A stretch of DNA of 64,000 nt. It comes from Orbaceae bacterium ESL0721 (GTDB lineage Bacteria; Pseudomonadota; Gammaproteobacteria; Enterobacterales; Orbaceae). Location: assembly GCA_029433365.1 (NCBI GenBank), contig JAQTHZ010000002.1:248001-312000 (forward strand), read 5' to 3'. A program made the position numbers and the translations under genes. Shown in pieces: positions 22,311 through 31,904 of the stretch. Position 1 is the first letter of the stretch, and each line of letters starts with the position of its first letter. The notes beneath the pieces are model-generated. The model did no database searches. It was given only the letters and a program-made list of their open reading frames with translations, and had not been told where the DNA came from.

Positions 22311-22342
22311 AACAAAATGATCTAACTTAAATTGAATCTATA

Positions 22343-23188
22343 CTATTTTTTAGCTTGTGAAGCTGCATGTTGATCAAGTGCAAATTGGCGACGACCACCT
22401 GGGCGTGGAACTAAATCACCCAACATCACTTCATAACCACCATCAACCACTAATTCAGTACCATTAGAGTAATCAGAACGGCGACTTGCAAGATAGAGAA
22501 CCGCATTTGCAATATCGATAGTTTCACCAATTCGACGGCTTGCAATCATACGAGTACGACCCTCTTCAACCGCTTTATCTTCATAAAATTTACGTGATAG
22601 CGGGGTTTTTACAAAACATGGGCAAACAGCATTACTACGAATACCAAATTGACCCCACTCTGCTGCAATCTGTTTAGAGAGCATAGAGATTGCTGCTTTA
22701 GTTGAACTATATGCACCACTATAGGTCTCTGGTGAGTGAGATGCTACAGTTGAAATGTGCACCATACGCCCAGATTTCTGTTCGATCATCAAACGACCAA
22801 AACGTTGTGACATTAAAAAGTAACCTGTCATATTGACATTAATAGTGGTATTCCATTCAGAAAGTGGTAGATCTTCAAGTGGACAAAAACGGAGAATAGC
22901 TGCAGTATTAACTAAAATATCGCAACGACCAAAGGTCTTTTTAACTTTAGCTACAGCAGCATCAACACTCTCTTCACTTGTTGTATTACAAGCAAATCCA
23001 ATTGCTTTAATACCATACTCTTTAGCAAGATCGTCTGCGAGTTGTTGACATTTTGTTTCGTCTAAATCAATCAGTGCTAAATTAACTTTTTGTTTTGCAA
23101 ATTCACGGCTGATCTCAAGTCCCATGCCACCAACGGCACCTGTAATCACACAAACATCATTCTCTAAACCTAACCAACTATTGCTCAT
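22343..23188 (-). CDS. Short-chain dehydrogenase/reductase
   Basis: NAD(P)-dependent oxidoreductase of the classical SDR family, 281 residues. The cofactor motif is TGAVGGMG (about 16-23). The usual NNAG motif reads NTAA (about 92-95), a variation worth noting. The catalytic Ser is in HISTVASH (about 144-151), and the Tyr and Lys are in YSGAYSSTKAA (about 155-165). The C-terminus carries an extra basic tail after the usual GGYE end. It lies between the ene-reductase and aroD on the same strand, with GGAG before the ATG. The substrate is unknown; a hydroxyl group of a cyclohexane carboxylate would fit the neighbourhood. Confidence 0.88.
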   Translation of the reverse strand: MSNSWLGLENDVCVITGAVGGMGLEISREFAKQKVNLALIDLDETKCQQLADDLAKEYGIKAIGFACNTTSEESVDAAVAKVKKTFGRCDILVNTAAILRFCPLEDLPLSEWNTTINVNMTGYFLMSQRFGRLMIEQKSGRMVHISTVASHSPETYSGAYSSTKAAISMLSKQIAAEWGQFGIRSNAVCPCFVKTPLSRKFYEDKAVEEGRTRMIASRRIGETIDIANAVLYLASRRSDYSNGTELVVDGGYEVMLGDLVPRPGGRRQFALDQHAASQAKK

Positions 23189-23359
23189 AAAAACTCCAAT
23201 AAAATAATCTTTTTCTATTTTGTATAATTTTAAAATAAATATTTAAAACAGGTATTTAAAACAGGTGCTTAAAATAAATGCTTAAACAGCCGTATAAAAA
23301 AGCTGTTTAATAACATCTATTTAATGCTCTCTCTTTAATAACTGACTATTAATAACTGA

Positions 23360-24124
23360 TTATTGATAACTACGATAGAGAACATCTAAAATGTAACGTA
23401 GCTCTTTAACATCTAACTGACCTGGTGCAGAGGCATTTTTAGCAGCTCCAAAGGTCATTGATGAGCCAAATGTAGTACCAGCAACACGACTAATTGCACC
23501 AAGTCCAGCCATTGACATGGTAATAAGCGGCTTAGTTGCATACTGCTCTTTCATCTCAGTTGTAGCTGCTAACAGCGTTAACACATCATCAGTTGTTTTA
23601 GGCATAACGGCGATTTTAGGGATATCAGAGCCTAAATCTTGCATTTTGCGTAAGCGTGCCACAATCTCATCTTTCGGTGGTGTCTTTTCAAAATCATGGT
23701 TAGAGGTGACAACCACAACATTATGTTCATGAGCAACATTGATGATCTCTTTTACATGTTCATCACCAATGAAAACTTCAACATCAATGAGATCAACTAA
23801 ACCACTGCGTGCCATCGCTTTGTTTAACTCAATATAAGAGTTAAGTGGCCATGGTTTTACGCCGCCCTCATTCGCTGTTCTAAAAGTGAATAGAATCGGT
23901 TTTAGTGGGAGTAGATCGCCGATCTTCTTCGCCACTTTTTTAACTGCTTCAATATCGTCGATCTGTGTGAAGTGATCAACTCGCCACTCTAAAACATCAA
24001 AATCAATTGATTGTAAAAATTCAATTTCGCTTAGCAGCTCCTCTTCCGTTTTGCCGACAACAGGAACGATAATTTTTGGTGCGCCACTACCAATTTCAAG
24101 GTTTTTAATTGTGATGGTTTTCAT
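23360..24124 (-). CDS. aroD: Type I 3-dehydroquinate dehydratase
   Basis: Interconverts 3-dehydroquinate and 3-dehydroshikimate through a Schiff base. At 254 residues it matches E. coli AroD (252). The catalytic His is in TSNHDFEKTP (about 140-149) and the Schiff-base Lys in PKIAVMPK (about 169-176). EWRVDHF and FTFRTANEGG are further family motifs. Directly downstream of ydiB, as in E. coli, where ydiB-aroD are adjacent. Because it sits in a cluster with a quinate/shikimate dehydrogenase and carriers, it may serve catabolism or salvage besides, or instead of, biosynthesis. Confidence 0.96.
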   Translation of the reverse strand: MKTITIKNLEIGSGAPKIIVPVVGKTEEELLSEIEFLQSIDFDVLEWRVDHFTQIDDIEAVKKVAKKIGDLLPLKPILFTFRTANEGGVKPWPLNSYIELNKAMARSGLVDLIDVEVFIGDEHVKEIINVAHEHNVVVVTSNHDFEKTPPKDEIVARLRKMQDLGSDIPKIAVMPKTTDDVLTLLAATTEMKEQYATKPLITMSMAGLGAISRVAGTTFGSSMTFGAAKNASAPGQLDVKELRYILDVLYRSYQ

Positions 24125-24218
24125 ATAATATCCTGAAACATAATGATTTTTGTATAAACAGTTTGAAAATAAACTGTTTATAAATAAAAAAGTTATTGAA
24201 AAATGTTAAAAACGATCA

Positions 24219-25091
24219 CTAATCATTAAAACCCATTTTCTCTTTTACATAATCGATAGGGGCATCTTCACCGGTCCAAATTTTAACTTGAGCAGCACCT
24301 TGCCATAACATCATGCCAATTCCATTTAATGTTTTGCAGCCTTGTGCTTCAGCAATTTCAAGTAATTTGGTTTTACGTGGGCTATAGATACAGTCAGTGA
24401 CAATCAGATCAGATCGTAACATAGTTGGATCAGTAATAAGACTTTGACCCTCAAGTGGTTTCATACCTACACCAGTTGCATTACAAAGGAGTGTACTACT
24501 TGCGATCTCGCTACGCAGTTTATCTTTATCAGCTAAGTCGTAAACATATACTTTACAATCAGTATTCTCATTAAGTTTTTTAGCCACTGCCTCAATTTTT
24601 GGATAGAAGTCATCTTTCTGGTTAAAAATGGCGATCTCTTTAACGCCATCAAGTGCAGCTTGAACAATAATGGCAGTTCCAGCGCCGCCAGCACCTAAAA
24701 TGGTCATCTTTTTACCGATAATATCTACATCTGCCTCTTTTAGCATACGCATATAACCAATACCATCTGTGTTATATCCAGTTAATACGCCATCTTCATT
24801 CGAGATAGTGTTACAAGCACCGCTCATCTCAACAGCAGGTGTTAATTTATCAAGGTATTGGCAGACAAGTTGTTTATTCGGCATTGAGACCGCTGAACCA
24901 CGTAAACCTAAAGCTCTAAGTCCTTTAACAGCATCTGGTAATTTTTGTTGATCAACTTCAAAAGCTAAATAGACATAAGGAATATTCAATTTTGCATAGA
25001 TCGTATTTTGCATCTGTGGTGATAAGCTATGACGAATTGGGTATGCCATTAATCCAATTAGTAAAAAATGGCCGTCGATATTTTCTCTCAT
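24219..25091 (-). CDS. ydiB: Quinate/shikimate dehydrogenase YdiB
   Basis: Oxidises quinate to 3-dehydroquinate and shikimate to 3-dehydroshikimate with NAD(P)+. It has 290 residues and follows E. coli YdiB almost throughout: LIGLMAYPIRHSLSP at the N-terminus, the catalytic Lys in VSMPNKQL (about 85-92), NTDG (about 114-117), the nucleotide motif LGAGGAGTA (about 131-139), and C-terminal GIGMMLWQGAAQVKIWTG. The YdiB-like C-terminus separates it from the AroE paralogue at 33364. It lies 94 bases before aroD and 40 bases after the TIM-barrel gene, so these are probably co-transcribed. Confidence 0.95.
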   Translation of the reverse strand: MRENIDGHFLLIGLMAYPIRHSLSPQMQNTIYAKLNIPYVYLAFEVDQQKLPDAVKGLRALGLRGSAVSMPNKQLVCQYLDKLTPAVEMSGACNTISNEDGVLTGYNTDGIGYMRMLKEADVDIIGKKMTILGAGGAGTAIIVQAALDGVKEIAIFNQKDDFYPKIEAVAKKLNENTDCKVYVYDLADKDKLRSEIASSTLLCNATGVGMKPLEGQSLITDPTMLRSDLIVTDCIYSPRKTKLLEIAEAQGCKTLNGIGMMLWQGAAQVKIWTGEDAPIDYVKEKMGFND

Positions 25092-25131
25092 TAATAATCT
25101 CCAAATATAGTTTTTTAAATTTTATTCTATT

Positions 25132-25953
25132 CTAAGACTCTTCTGCCACACGTTTTAAAAGGGCACGTGTATCAGCAATATACATTTTTGCTCTCTCAAT
25201 TGGTGATTTAGAAAGTGCTAACTCATCATTACAACACTCAATTGAGATAGGCATTTCAGGCAGTGCTTTTAATAGTGAAACTAAATCAATCCCACCACGT
25301 CCTGGTGATAGACGGTAGTTACGTGCTTGATAAAGTAAACCTTCGGTATCTTTCGGTTTCTCTTTAGTACCATCGCATAACTGCATATAGCGCCAACAAT
25401 CTTTTGGCACTTTTTTCAAATCTTCAAGTGTATTAGGACCGCGATCAAAATGGAGGGGATCGATAATCATCCCTTGGTTACTTTGATTCGCCTGTTTTAA
25501 CAGTTCAGTCCCCGAATTGACACTTGGCACATCAGTCCAAGGCATCGGTTCTATATTAATAGCGATACCTAAAGGCGCTGCAATTTCACATAATTTAGCA
25601 AAATTATCAGCTAATCGGTTAGGATCTGGGTCATTACCAGCTAATAGTACTTGGCTCGCCCCTAACCTTGCACCTGTCTCTAAAACCGGTAAAAAATTAA
25701 TTACACGTGTTTCTGGTTTTAAACGGAAGATTTCGATATCTAAAACCTTTACGCCGGTCTCTTTTAATCGATGTTCAATTTCACGAATAAGCGGCGTATT
25801 ACCTACAGTTGCATAGACAGGTTCAGTAGGGGTTGCAGGTATTAGACGTAATCCAACATGGGTATAACCTGCTTCCGCAGCAACAATAACTTGATTGGCT
25901 GGTGAAACATCTAAAACAGTTAACGCTGCTAAACCAATAGGGCGTTCAGACAT
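25132..25953 (-). CDS. TIM-barrel sugar-phosphate isomerase/epimerase-like protein; possible 3-dehydroshikimate dehydratase
   Basis: The 273 residues fit the xylose-isomerase-like TIM-barrel (AP endonuclease 2) superfamily. Metal-ligand candidates are the Glu in KVLDIEIFR (about 74-82), the Glu in INIEPMPW (about 153-160), the Asp and His in IIDPLHF (about 187-193), and the Glu in ISIECCND (about 236-243). Bacterial 3-dehydroshikimate dehydratases (QuiC/AsbF type), which make protocatechuate, belong to this superfamily. With ydiB and aroD directly downstream that function is attractive, but the fold also covers epimerases and inosose-processing enzymes. The start is the ATG at 25953, with AAGGAGAG in front; an in-frame GTG precedes it. 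It is first in the minus-strand cluster. Confidence 0.75.
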   Translation of the reverse strand: MSERPIGLAALTVLDVSPANQVIVAAEAGYTHVGLRLIPATPTEPVYATVGNTPLIREIEHRLKETGVKVLDIEIFRLKPETRVINFLPVLETGARLGASQVLLAGNDPDPNRLADNFAKLCEIAAPLGIAINIEPMPWTDVPSVNSGTELLKQANQSNQGMIIDPLHFDRGPNTLEDLKKVPKDCWRYMQLCDGTKEKPKDTEGLLYQARNYRLSPGRGGIDLVSLLKALPEMPISIECCNDELALSKSPIERAKMYIADTRALLKRVAEES

Positions 25954-26248
25954 CACTCTCTCCTTAAATTTAATTTCAAAATCTATAATTTAATTTCTAT
26001 GAATCTGGTAATTTTTATTGAAAAAATTTATCGGTTAACATATCCACTTATTCCGAAATTATCAAGTAAAAAAAGATAAATTTTTTTAAAATAATGAGAT
26101 GGTGAAAAAGAAGCTATATAGAAGATATATCGAACTTAATATATGTTACCTTTGCCCCGAAGTTTAAATTATTGCGCTTTTAGTAATCATCACCTAGAAT
26201 AACCCCCCCTTTTTCGTTTAAAAACTTTATTAAAAGAATAGATTACTT
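25954..26248. promoter_or_regulatory. Divergent region between TIM-barrel gene and transporter
   Basis: 295 bp, very AT-rich, no gene. It must carry promoters for both directions. I see no perfect FNR, CRP or TyrR site, and a long C run (CCCCCC near 26202) lies just before the transporter. Confidence 0.35.
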
Positions 26249-27586
26249 ATGAATCTAATAATCAATGCCATTTATCCTCTTAATGCCGTAGTTGTTGCGG
26301 TTATCTGTATGTTAATCCTCTCATTATGCCGAGTTCATGTGGTTATTAGTCTCATTATTGGTGCATTTATTGGCGGATTTTGTAGCCATCTCTCATTAAA
26401 GGAGACAATCGATGCTTTTAATATGGGCATTAGCAATGGGGCAAATATTGCGCTCTCTTACGCCATGCTTGGCGCCTTTGCGGTTGCAATCTCAAAGTCA
26501 GGATTACCAGAACTGCTTGCCGATAAAGCGATTAAACAGTTAACTAGTGCTAAGCAGCGCCTAAAATGGGCACTTATTATTATCATTGCGGTTGTTAGTA
26601 TCTCATCTCAAAATGTGATCCCAATCCATATCGCTTTTATTCCGTTGCTTATACCGCCATTGCTCTATGTTATGTCACGTTTACAACTTGATAGACGGAT
26701 GATGGCATGTATTATGGCCTTTGGATTAGTTACCCCCTATATGTTTCTACCTGTTGGCTTTGGTAATATCTTTCTTAATCAGATTTTGCTCAAAAATATT
26801 ACCACATCAGGTCTTGATGTAAGCCATGTAAATGTGATGTATGCAATGGCAATTCCTGCTTTAGGGATGTTTTTAGGGCTATTGTGCGCTATTTTTATCA
26901 CCTACCGTAAACCCCGTCACTATAAAATGTTGCATGAGACGCAAATTACGACGGATTTTAACCATGTAAGTCGCCGCTCACTAATTACCGCACTGCTAGC
27001 CATAGTTTTATCATTTGCTGCTCAGCTCTATACCGGATCGATGATTCTTGGTGCATTAGTTGGCTTTATCTGTTTTATTGCCTCAGGTTCGATTAAGTGG
27101 GGTGAAGCGGATGGAGTATTTACCGACGGCGTAAAAATGATGGCTACGATCGGTTTTGTAATGATAACCGCCCAAGGTTTTGCTGAAGTACTAAAAGCGA
27201 CACATGATATTGAACCATTAGTCATCAATAGTGCAGCAATATTTGGTGGCAACAAAGTTGCAGCAGCATTTATGATGATGTTAATTGGATTAGTCATCAC
27301 TCTAGGTATTGGATCATCATTTTCAACCGTACCTATTATTGCGGCTATTTATGTTCCACTCTGTGTACAACTAGGATTTTCACCGGTTGCAACTGTCTGC
27401 TTGATCGGTGCGTCTGGCGCAATTGGCGATGCTGGTTCACCACCATCTGATACAATCTTGGCAACCTCGGCAGGGTTAAATGCCGATGGTCAACATGACC
27501 ATATTCGAGATAGTGTTATTCCTACATTCATCCATTTTAATATTCCCCTTTTTATTGCCGGATGGGTAGGATCATTAATACTGTAA
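26249..27586 (+). CDS. Na+/H+ antiporter-family (YuiF-like) transporter
   Basis: Polytopic inner-membrane protein of 445 residues with about eleven hydrophobic segments. It fits the Na+/H+ antiporter (NhaC-like) branch of the ion transporter superfamily. Visible segments include AVVVAVICMLILSLCRVHVV at the N-terminus, SSQNVIPIHIAFIPLLIPP (about 130-148), GIGSSFSTVPIIAAIYVPL (about 353-371) and GASGAIGDAGSPPSDTILA (about 387-405). Some relatives move amino acids or carboxylates rather than acting as antiporters, so the substrate is open. It is divergent from the TIM-barrel gene of the shikimate cluster and could import or export one of its intermediates. Confidence 0.8.
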   Translation: MNLIINAIYPLNAVVVAVICMLILSLCRVHVVISLIIGAFIGGFCSHLSLKETIDAFNMGISNGANIALSYAMLGAFAVAISKSGLPELLADKAIKQLTSAKQRLKWALIIIIAVVSISSQNVIPIHIAFIPLLIPPLLYVMSRLQLDRRMMACIMAFGLVTPYMFLPVGFGNIFLNQILLKNITTSGLDVSHVNVMYAMAIPALGMFLGLLCAIFITYRKPRHYKMLHETQITTDFNHVSRRSLITALLAIVLSFAAQLYTGSMILGALVGFICFIASGSIKWGEADGVFTDGVKMMATIGFVMITAQGFAEVLKATHDIEPLVINSAAIFGGNKVAAAFMMMLIGLVITLGIGSSFSTVPIIAAIYVPLCVQLGFSPVATVCLIGASGAIGDAGSPPSDTILATSAGLNADGQHDHIRDSVIPTFIHFNIPLFIAGWVGSLIL

Positions 27587-27607
27587 TTGATCAGCAATTA
27601 TTATAAA

Positions 27608-27662
27608 TAACAGTTATTAATAACAGTTATTAATTAACAGTTATTAATTAACAGTTATTAAT
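27608..27662 (+). repeat. Short tandem repeat TAACAGTTATTAAT x4
   Basis: Four head-to-tail copies of a 13-14 bp unit directly behind the transporter gene. It is one of several mini-repeats found in the spacers of this window. Confidence 0.85.
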
Positions 27663-27699
27663 TGACGGATATTAATTAACGATTAATAAAAAAACTACT

Positions 27700-27738
27700 G
27701 ATACTCAACTGCAAACTTGCAAAACGCCGTTGAGTATC
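27700..27738 (+). terminator. Terminator-like hairpin after transporter gene
   Basis: GATACTCAAC and GTTGAGTATC form a perfect 10-bp stem with a 19-base loop, followed by TTTAT. Confidence 0.6.
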
Positions 27739-27784
27739 TTTATCATTGTAAAAGTGGGATAACAGAAAGTAGTACGACACATAT

Positions 27785-29080
27785 ATGAATAAAATTGCAT
27801 CAAAAAACGCCCCAAATCTCCGTGCTATCTCTGCCGAAGTGACCTTTCAAGTGATAGAGCAAGGTCAATCACTCAGCGCGCTTTTATTAAAACGAACATC
27901 ATCTAAACTAGATGATCGCGATCGTGCATTAGTCCAAGAGATCTGCTTTGGTATCATGCGAAGGTTACCTGAGCTCAATTTCTATCTACAGACCTTAATG
28001 TCCAAAGTATTAACTGGTAAAAACCGCGTTCTACACTATCTACTCTTAGTTGGCATCTACCAAATTCTCTATACCCGGATAAAACCGCATGCAGCAGTCA
28101 GTGAAACAGTTGATGCGGTCAATAGTTTGAAAAAATCCAACTTAAAAGGGCTAGTTAATGGCGTTTTACGGGAATTTTTACGTCAACAAGTCCCCCTAAA
28201 AGAGCAATTTTCACAGCAAAGTGAAGCATTACAGAGCTTACACCCAAGTTGGTTGGTTAATCGTCTGAAACAGGCCTACCCAGAGAGCCGGTTAGCTATC
28301 ATGAATGCCAATAATCAGAAACCACCGATGTGGATACGCGTTAATCAAAATTATGCCTTAACCACGGAATATCAACGATTATTGGCTGAACAAAATATCC
28401 AGTCAGAGATTGATAAAAATGTACTATCAGCACTGCGAATCGTAACGCCGGTAAATGTGAATAGACTAGTTGGATTTGATAATGGGAGTGTAACGGTACA
28501 AGATCTATCGGCACAATATGCGGCTTATCTCCTAGCACCACAAAATGGTGAACAGATTTTGGATCTCTGTGCTGCACCAGGTGGTAAAACTACCCATATT
28601 TTAGAGATAGCCCCAAAAGCCGATCTACTCGCGGTTGATATTGATCCTGAACGGGTAAAACGCATTCGCGAGAACTTAACCCGCTTAAATCTACACGCAG
28701 AGGTAAAAGTGGGGGATGGATTAACACCAGAGGCGTGGTGTAGTGGTCGGCAGTTTGATCGTATTCTACTCGATGCGCCATGTTCAGCAACTGGTGTTAT
28801 CCGCCGTCATCCTGATATTAAATGGCTACGTAAAGATAGTGATATTCCACAACTTGTTAGCCTACAACAGGCAATTTTAAACAACATTTGGGGTTACCTA
28901 AAACAGGGCGGTACACTAGTCTATGCAACCTGCTCAATTCTACCTGACGAAAACCAACAACAAATTACCCAATTCCTACAAACCCACACTGATGCAGAAC
29001 AACAAGGTGAATCTAAACAGTTTCTACCAAGTGCAGAGAGCGGTGATGGCTTTTTCTATGCGGTGTTAAAGAAGAGATAA
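27785..29080 (+). CDS. rsmB: 16S rRNA (cytosine-967 C5) methyltransferase RsmB
   Basis: SAM-dependent enzyme that methylates C967 of 16S rRNA. The 431 residues contain an N-terminal NusB-like RNA-binding domain (about 1-140) and the methyltransferase core. Core motifs are LDLCAAPGGKTTHILE (about 258-273), the DAPCSATG motif with the resolving Cys (about 335-342), and the catalytic Cys in YATCSILPDENQQQI (about 378-392). In E. coli the gene sits between fmt and trkA; here it stands alone inside an accessory region. The ribosome-binding site is weak. Confidence 0.95.
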   Translation: MNKIASKNAPNLRAISAEVTFQVIEQGQSLSALLLKRTSSKLDDRDRALVQEICFGIMRRLPELNFYLQTLMSKVLTGKNRVLHYLLLVGIYQILYTRIKPHAAVSETVDAVNSLKKSNLKGLVNGVLREFLRQQVPLKEQFSQQSEALQSLHPSWLVNRLKQAYPESRLAIMNANNQKPPMWIRVNQNYALTTEYQRLLAEQNIQSEIDKNVLSALRIVTPVNVNRLVGFDNGSVTVQDLSAQYAAYLLAPQNGEQILDLCAAPGGKTTHILEIAPKADLLAVDIDPERVKRIRENLTRLNLHAEVKVGDGLTPEAWCSGRQFDRILLDAPCSATGVIRRHPDIKWLRKDSDIPQLVSLQQAILNNIWGYLKQGGTLVYATCSILPDENQQQITQFLQTHTDAEQQGESKQFLPSAESGDGFFYAVLKKR

Positions 29081-29116
29081 AATCTATATCTTTCTATTGG
29101 TGTGAGGCGTTATATT

Positions 29117-29130
29117 AATGTTTTAGGGTT
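29117..29130 (-). repeat. Single dispersed copy of the 16-bp repeat core
   Basis: The plus strand reads AATGTTTTAGGGTT, the reverse complement of AACCCTAAAACATT. It matches 14 of 16 bases of the unit in the array at 38165 and lies 37 bases after the rsmB stop. Confidence 0.7.
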
Positions 29131-29222
29131 ATTAGAGATATCTTTAAAATAGCAACCGGCCAACCCCATCCTTCTACGACACTTTATCGATTTTATTCCT
29201 AAATCCCGATAAAAATTTACAG

Positions 29223-29253
29223 CAATTCCGTCAACAGATAGTTGACGGAATTG
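29223..29253 (-). terminator. Terminator hairpin of the MFS gene pair
   Basis: CAATTCCGTCAAC and GTTGACGGAATTG form a 13-bp perfect stem with a 5-base loop, 16 bases past the ydiM-like stop. The T tract is short but present (AAATTTTTATC follows on the minus strand after a few bases). Confidence 0.75.
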
Positions 29254-29268
29254 GTTAATCAGAAAATG

Positions 29269-30555
29269 TTAGGCACTTTTTTTAGGGAAGTTGAAAATTG
29301 TGCGGTAGCGAACTAAAACGATGATAGCAAGGATTGTACCTATGCCAGCAATAATAGCGTCACTTAACATCACATATCGTAGATCGATCTTTGTAAGATA
29401 GCTGATTAAAAATGGAATTGTTGCAGTTGCAATGCTTGAAGAGGTAAAGAAGATTCCAAGCACTTTACCTTTACCTGATGGGAAGAACTCTGCCATTGTG
29501 GTTAAAGCAAGTTGTAACACGCCACCAGCAGCAGTAAACCCTAAAACAAAACCAGCTACGATACACATTGTTGGTGTTGGATTGATATAGAGAGCAATTA
29601 ACATTAAAGTTGAAAGTAGCGGATAGATGACAACAATATAGACTGGTCTCACCAAACTTTTTACTAAAAATGCCGTTAAAAAGACACTAGCAAGGGTACC
29701 AATACCGTATGATGTTAACGAGTAACCAGCACCCGCTGAATCCATTCCTGCTACTGTTTGCGAAAAGTCTTTTAAGCAAGAAGAGACAAGGTAGAAGGTG
29801 GCGGTAGAGGTGAAACCGATAAGGATAAAACAGATACCTTCAATCCAGAAGTTAGCTTTTGTTTTTAATGTTGGTACATCTTTCTCGATAGTTTCAAGAT
29901 CTTCAACTTCTTGTTCTGGGGTGAGTTTATGGTTCGGAAATGGCATTTTTAGAACCACTAAGGCATTAAGCGCTAAGATGATACAGCAGAAGAAGAATGA
30001 CCAGCCATAGTAACCTTGTGCAGCCATAATTAGCCCCATAACAATTGGTAGGACAGATTGACCTGCTGCAATCGCTGCTTTAGTTAAAATAGAGGCAGAA
30101 CCTGGTGCTTTAGGGAATGCTTCCATTAGTGCTGGATAAGTTCCTGCATCAAGCGTTGAGTTGGCAATCCCGCCAAGTACCGCAAATAAGAAGGCAATTT
30201 CAAGATTTGGACTGACTAAAATACCAAGTAAGAAGCCGATATAGAATAGACCACCTAAGAATACGAATGGTTTACGACCAAATTTATCAGAGAGTGAACC
30301 CATGATAAAGAGTACCAATAGGCGCCCAACGCCAAGTCCCATCATCACAGTATAGACGTCAGCTTTAGCACTATTGATTAAAACTGTCTGATCTGGTGTT
30401 AATAGATCTTTGGCAATGGTGAAGAGATGTGCAATATCTGGATTAAATTGCGCGGCTAAAAAATCAATATTCAGCCCCAATATAATGGCACCCATTCCGT
30501 GCACAAAGTAGTTCATATAAAGACAGACCGAAGTCCCTAAAAACTTATTTTTCAT
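29269..30555 (-). CDS. MFS transporter, YdiM-like
   Basis: Major facilitator of 428 residues with about 12 membrane segments and the MFS loop motif SDKFGRKPF (about 84-92). It is close to E. coli YdiM: LYMNYFVHGMGAIILGLN near the N-terminus and TPTMCIVAGFVLGFTAAGGVLQLALTTMAEFFP later both align with YdiM/YdiN. E. coli ydiM and ydiN lie next to ydiB-aroD, and uptake of a shikimate-type compound has been the natural guess, though the substrate is unproven. It is second in a two-gene operon, 33 bases behind the sister carrier and downstream of an FNR-type promoter. Confidence 0.88.
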   Translation of the reverse strand: MKNKFLGTSVCLYMNYFVHGMGAIILGLNIDFLAAQFNPDIAHLFTIAKDLLTPDQTVLINSAKADVYTVMMGLGVGRLLVLFIMGSLSDKFGRKPFVFLGGLFYIGFLLGILVSPNLEIAFLFAVLGGIANSTLDAGTYPALMEAFPKAPGSASILTKAAIAAGQSVLPIVMGLIMAAQGYYGWSFFFCCIILALNALVVLKMPFPNHKLTPEQEVEDLETIEKDVPTLKTKANFWIEGICFILIGFTSTATFYLVSSCLKDFSQTVAGMDSAGAGYSLTSYGIGTLASVFLTAFLVKSLVRPVYIVVIYPLLSTLMLIALYINPTPTMCIVAGFVLGFTAAGGVLQLALTTMAEFFPSGKGKVLGIFFTSSSIATATIPFLISYLTKIDLRYVMLSDAIIAGIGTILAIIVLVRYRTIFNFPKKSA

Positions 30556-30588
30556 TTAAAATTTTCCTATGCTAATTAATTATTTGAA

Positions 30589-31788
30589 TCAAATTTTTTT
30601 CATATCAATAACTTTCGTAAATCGATAACAGACTAGTGCACCAAATATTACGCTACAGATCGCAATAACCAGATCGACTAAAATAGCGTAGCTTACATTG
30701 ATAATAGTAAGTTTTGGAATGATACTTGGCACTAAAATATAGGCGATACCACTCAAGGTATAGACACTCCCCACTGCCAACCCTTTCCGTTTAGGGAAAA
30801 GTTGTTGCATCACTACAAGTGTAAGTTGCAACACACCACCGGCAGCAGTAAAACCGATACCAATCGCGGCGATGACACACATAGTTGGAGTAAGGAAGAG
30901 GAAGAAGAGTAATAAAAATAGCGCTGATAATAGCGGTAAGATGACAATACAGTAAACTGGTTGCAGTAACTTTTTAACAATATAAGAGGTAAAAAATACC
31001 GAAAGAATTGAAGCGATGCTGTAGTAACTAATTAACTGTTTTGAGGGATCTTGTGCCATACCAACCCCTTGATGGGCAATCTCTGGTAGCCATTGTAATA
31101 TGACGGCAAAAGTGGCGGTGGTTGTGAATCCCATCAATAGTAGTAAAACACCTTCAAATCCAAATTTAGGTTTACTAATAAAATAGTCCACTTCGCCGCC
31201 ATCACTGGTCATCACACTATTTTTAGCAGGGAATTTTTTAGGTGCTAAGAGAATACCATTAATTAACAGAAAGAGTGAGAAGCTGATCATCGCCCAGCCG
31301 TACCAAATTTGGTTGCCATCGATAAATGTCACAATAAAAGGGAGAATTAGCGAACCAAAAGAGATAAATGCTTTGATTAAAATACTTGCCGAACCAGCAG
31401 AGTGGGGGAAACATTCAGTTAATGTTGGCATTGAGCCAGTATCTAGAAAGGAGTTACCCGCACCAACAATCATCGCTAAAAAGAAAGCTTGATGAATATT
31501 AGTACACTGTAAGATACCTAAAAAGAAGGTGATATAGCAGAGCATACCAATATAGATAAAAGGTTTACGCCCAAATTTATCTGAGAGAATTCCACCAACA
31601 AACATTAACAGTATCTTCCCGATACCAATACCTGAAGCGACATAGCCAATACCAATAATATCCGTATTTAGCTGTTTAGAAAGGTCAGTCGAAAACTGCA
31701 TGATTATAATTAATGCGATACTTTGCATTATATAATTTGCATAGATCGAACCAACAATTCCATAAGAATGGACCTGTTGATTAGTCAT
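30589..31788 (-). CDS. MFS transporter, YdiM/YdiN-like paralogue
   Basis: The 399 residues form 12 predicted membrane segments with MFS motif SDKFGRKPF (about 65-73), GAGNSFLDTGSMPTL and GIGFTAAGGVLQLTL. It is a clear paralogue of the gene that follows it, matching the paired ydiM/ydiN arrangement of E. coli. GGAG precedes the ATG. The promoter region upstream holds a perfect FNR box at the class II position. The paired carriers may differ in substrate (for instance quinate and shikimate) or direction. That is inference. Confidence 0.86.
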   Translation of the reverse strand: MTNQQVHSYGIVGSIYANYIMQSIALIIIMQFSTDLSKQLNTDIIGIGYVASGIGIGKILLMFVGGILSDKFGRKPFIYIGMLCYITFFLGILQCTNIHQAFFLAMIVGAGNSFLDTGSMPTLTECFPHSAGSASILIKAFISFGSLILPFIVTFIDGNQIWYGWAMISFSLFLLINGILLAPKKFPAKNSVMTSDGGEVDYFISKPKFGFEGVLLLLMGFTTTATFAVILQWLPEIAHQGVGMAQDPSKQLISYYSIASILSVFFTSYIVKKLLQPVYCIVILPLLSALFLLLFFLFLTPTMCVIAAIGIGFTAAGGVLQLTLVVMQQLFPKRKGLAVGSVYTLSGIAYILVPSIIPKLTIINVSYAILVDLVIAICSVIFGALVCYRFTKVIDMKKI

Positions 31789-31904
31789 TGTAATACTCCA
31801 ATATTTAAATTAAAAAATAAATCAAAAATCTATATAAAACTATTATCTATATAAGACTATAGTGCTTAATCACTTCGGTTTTATCACTAATGTTGAATCG
31901 CAAA

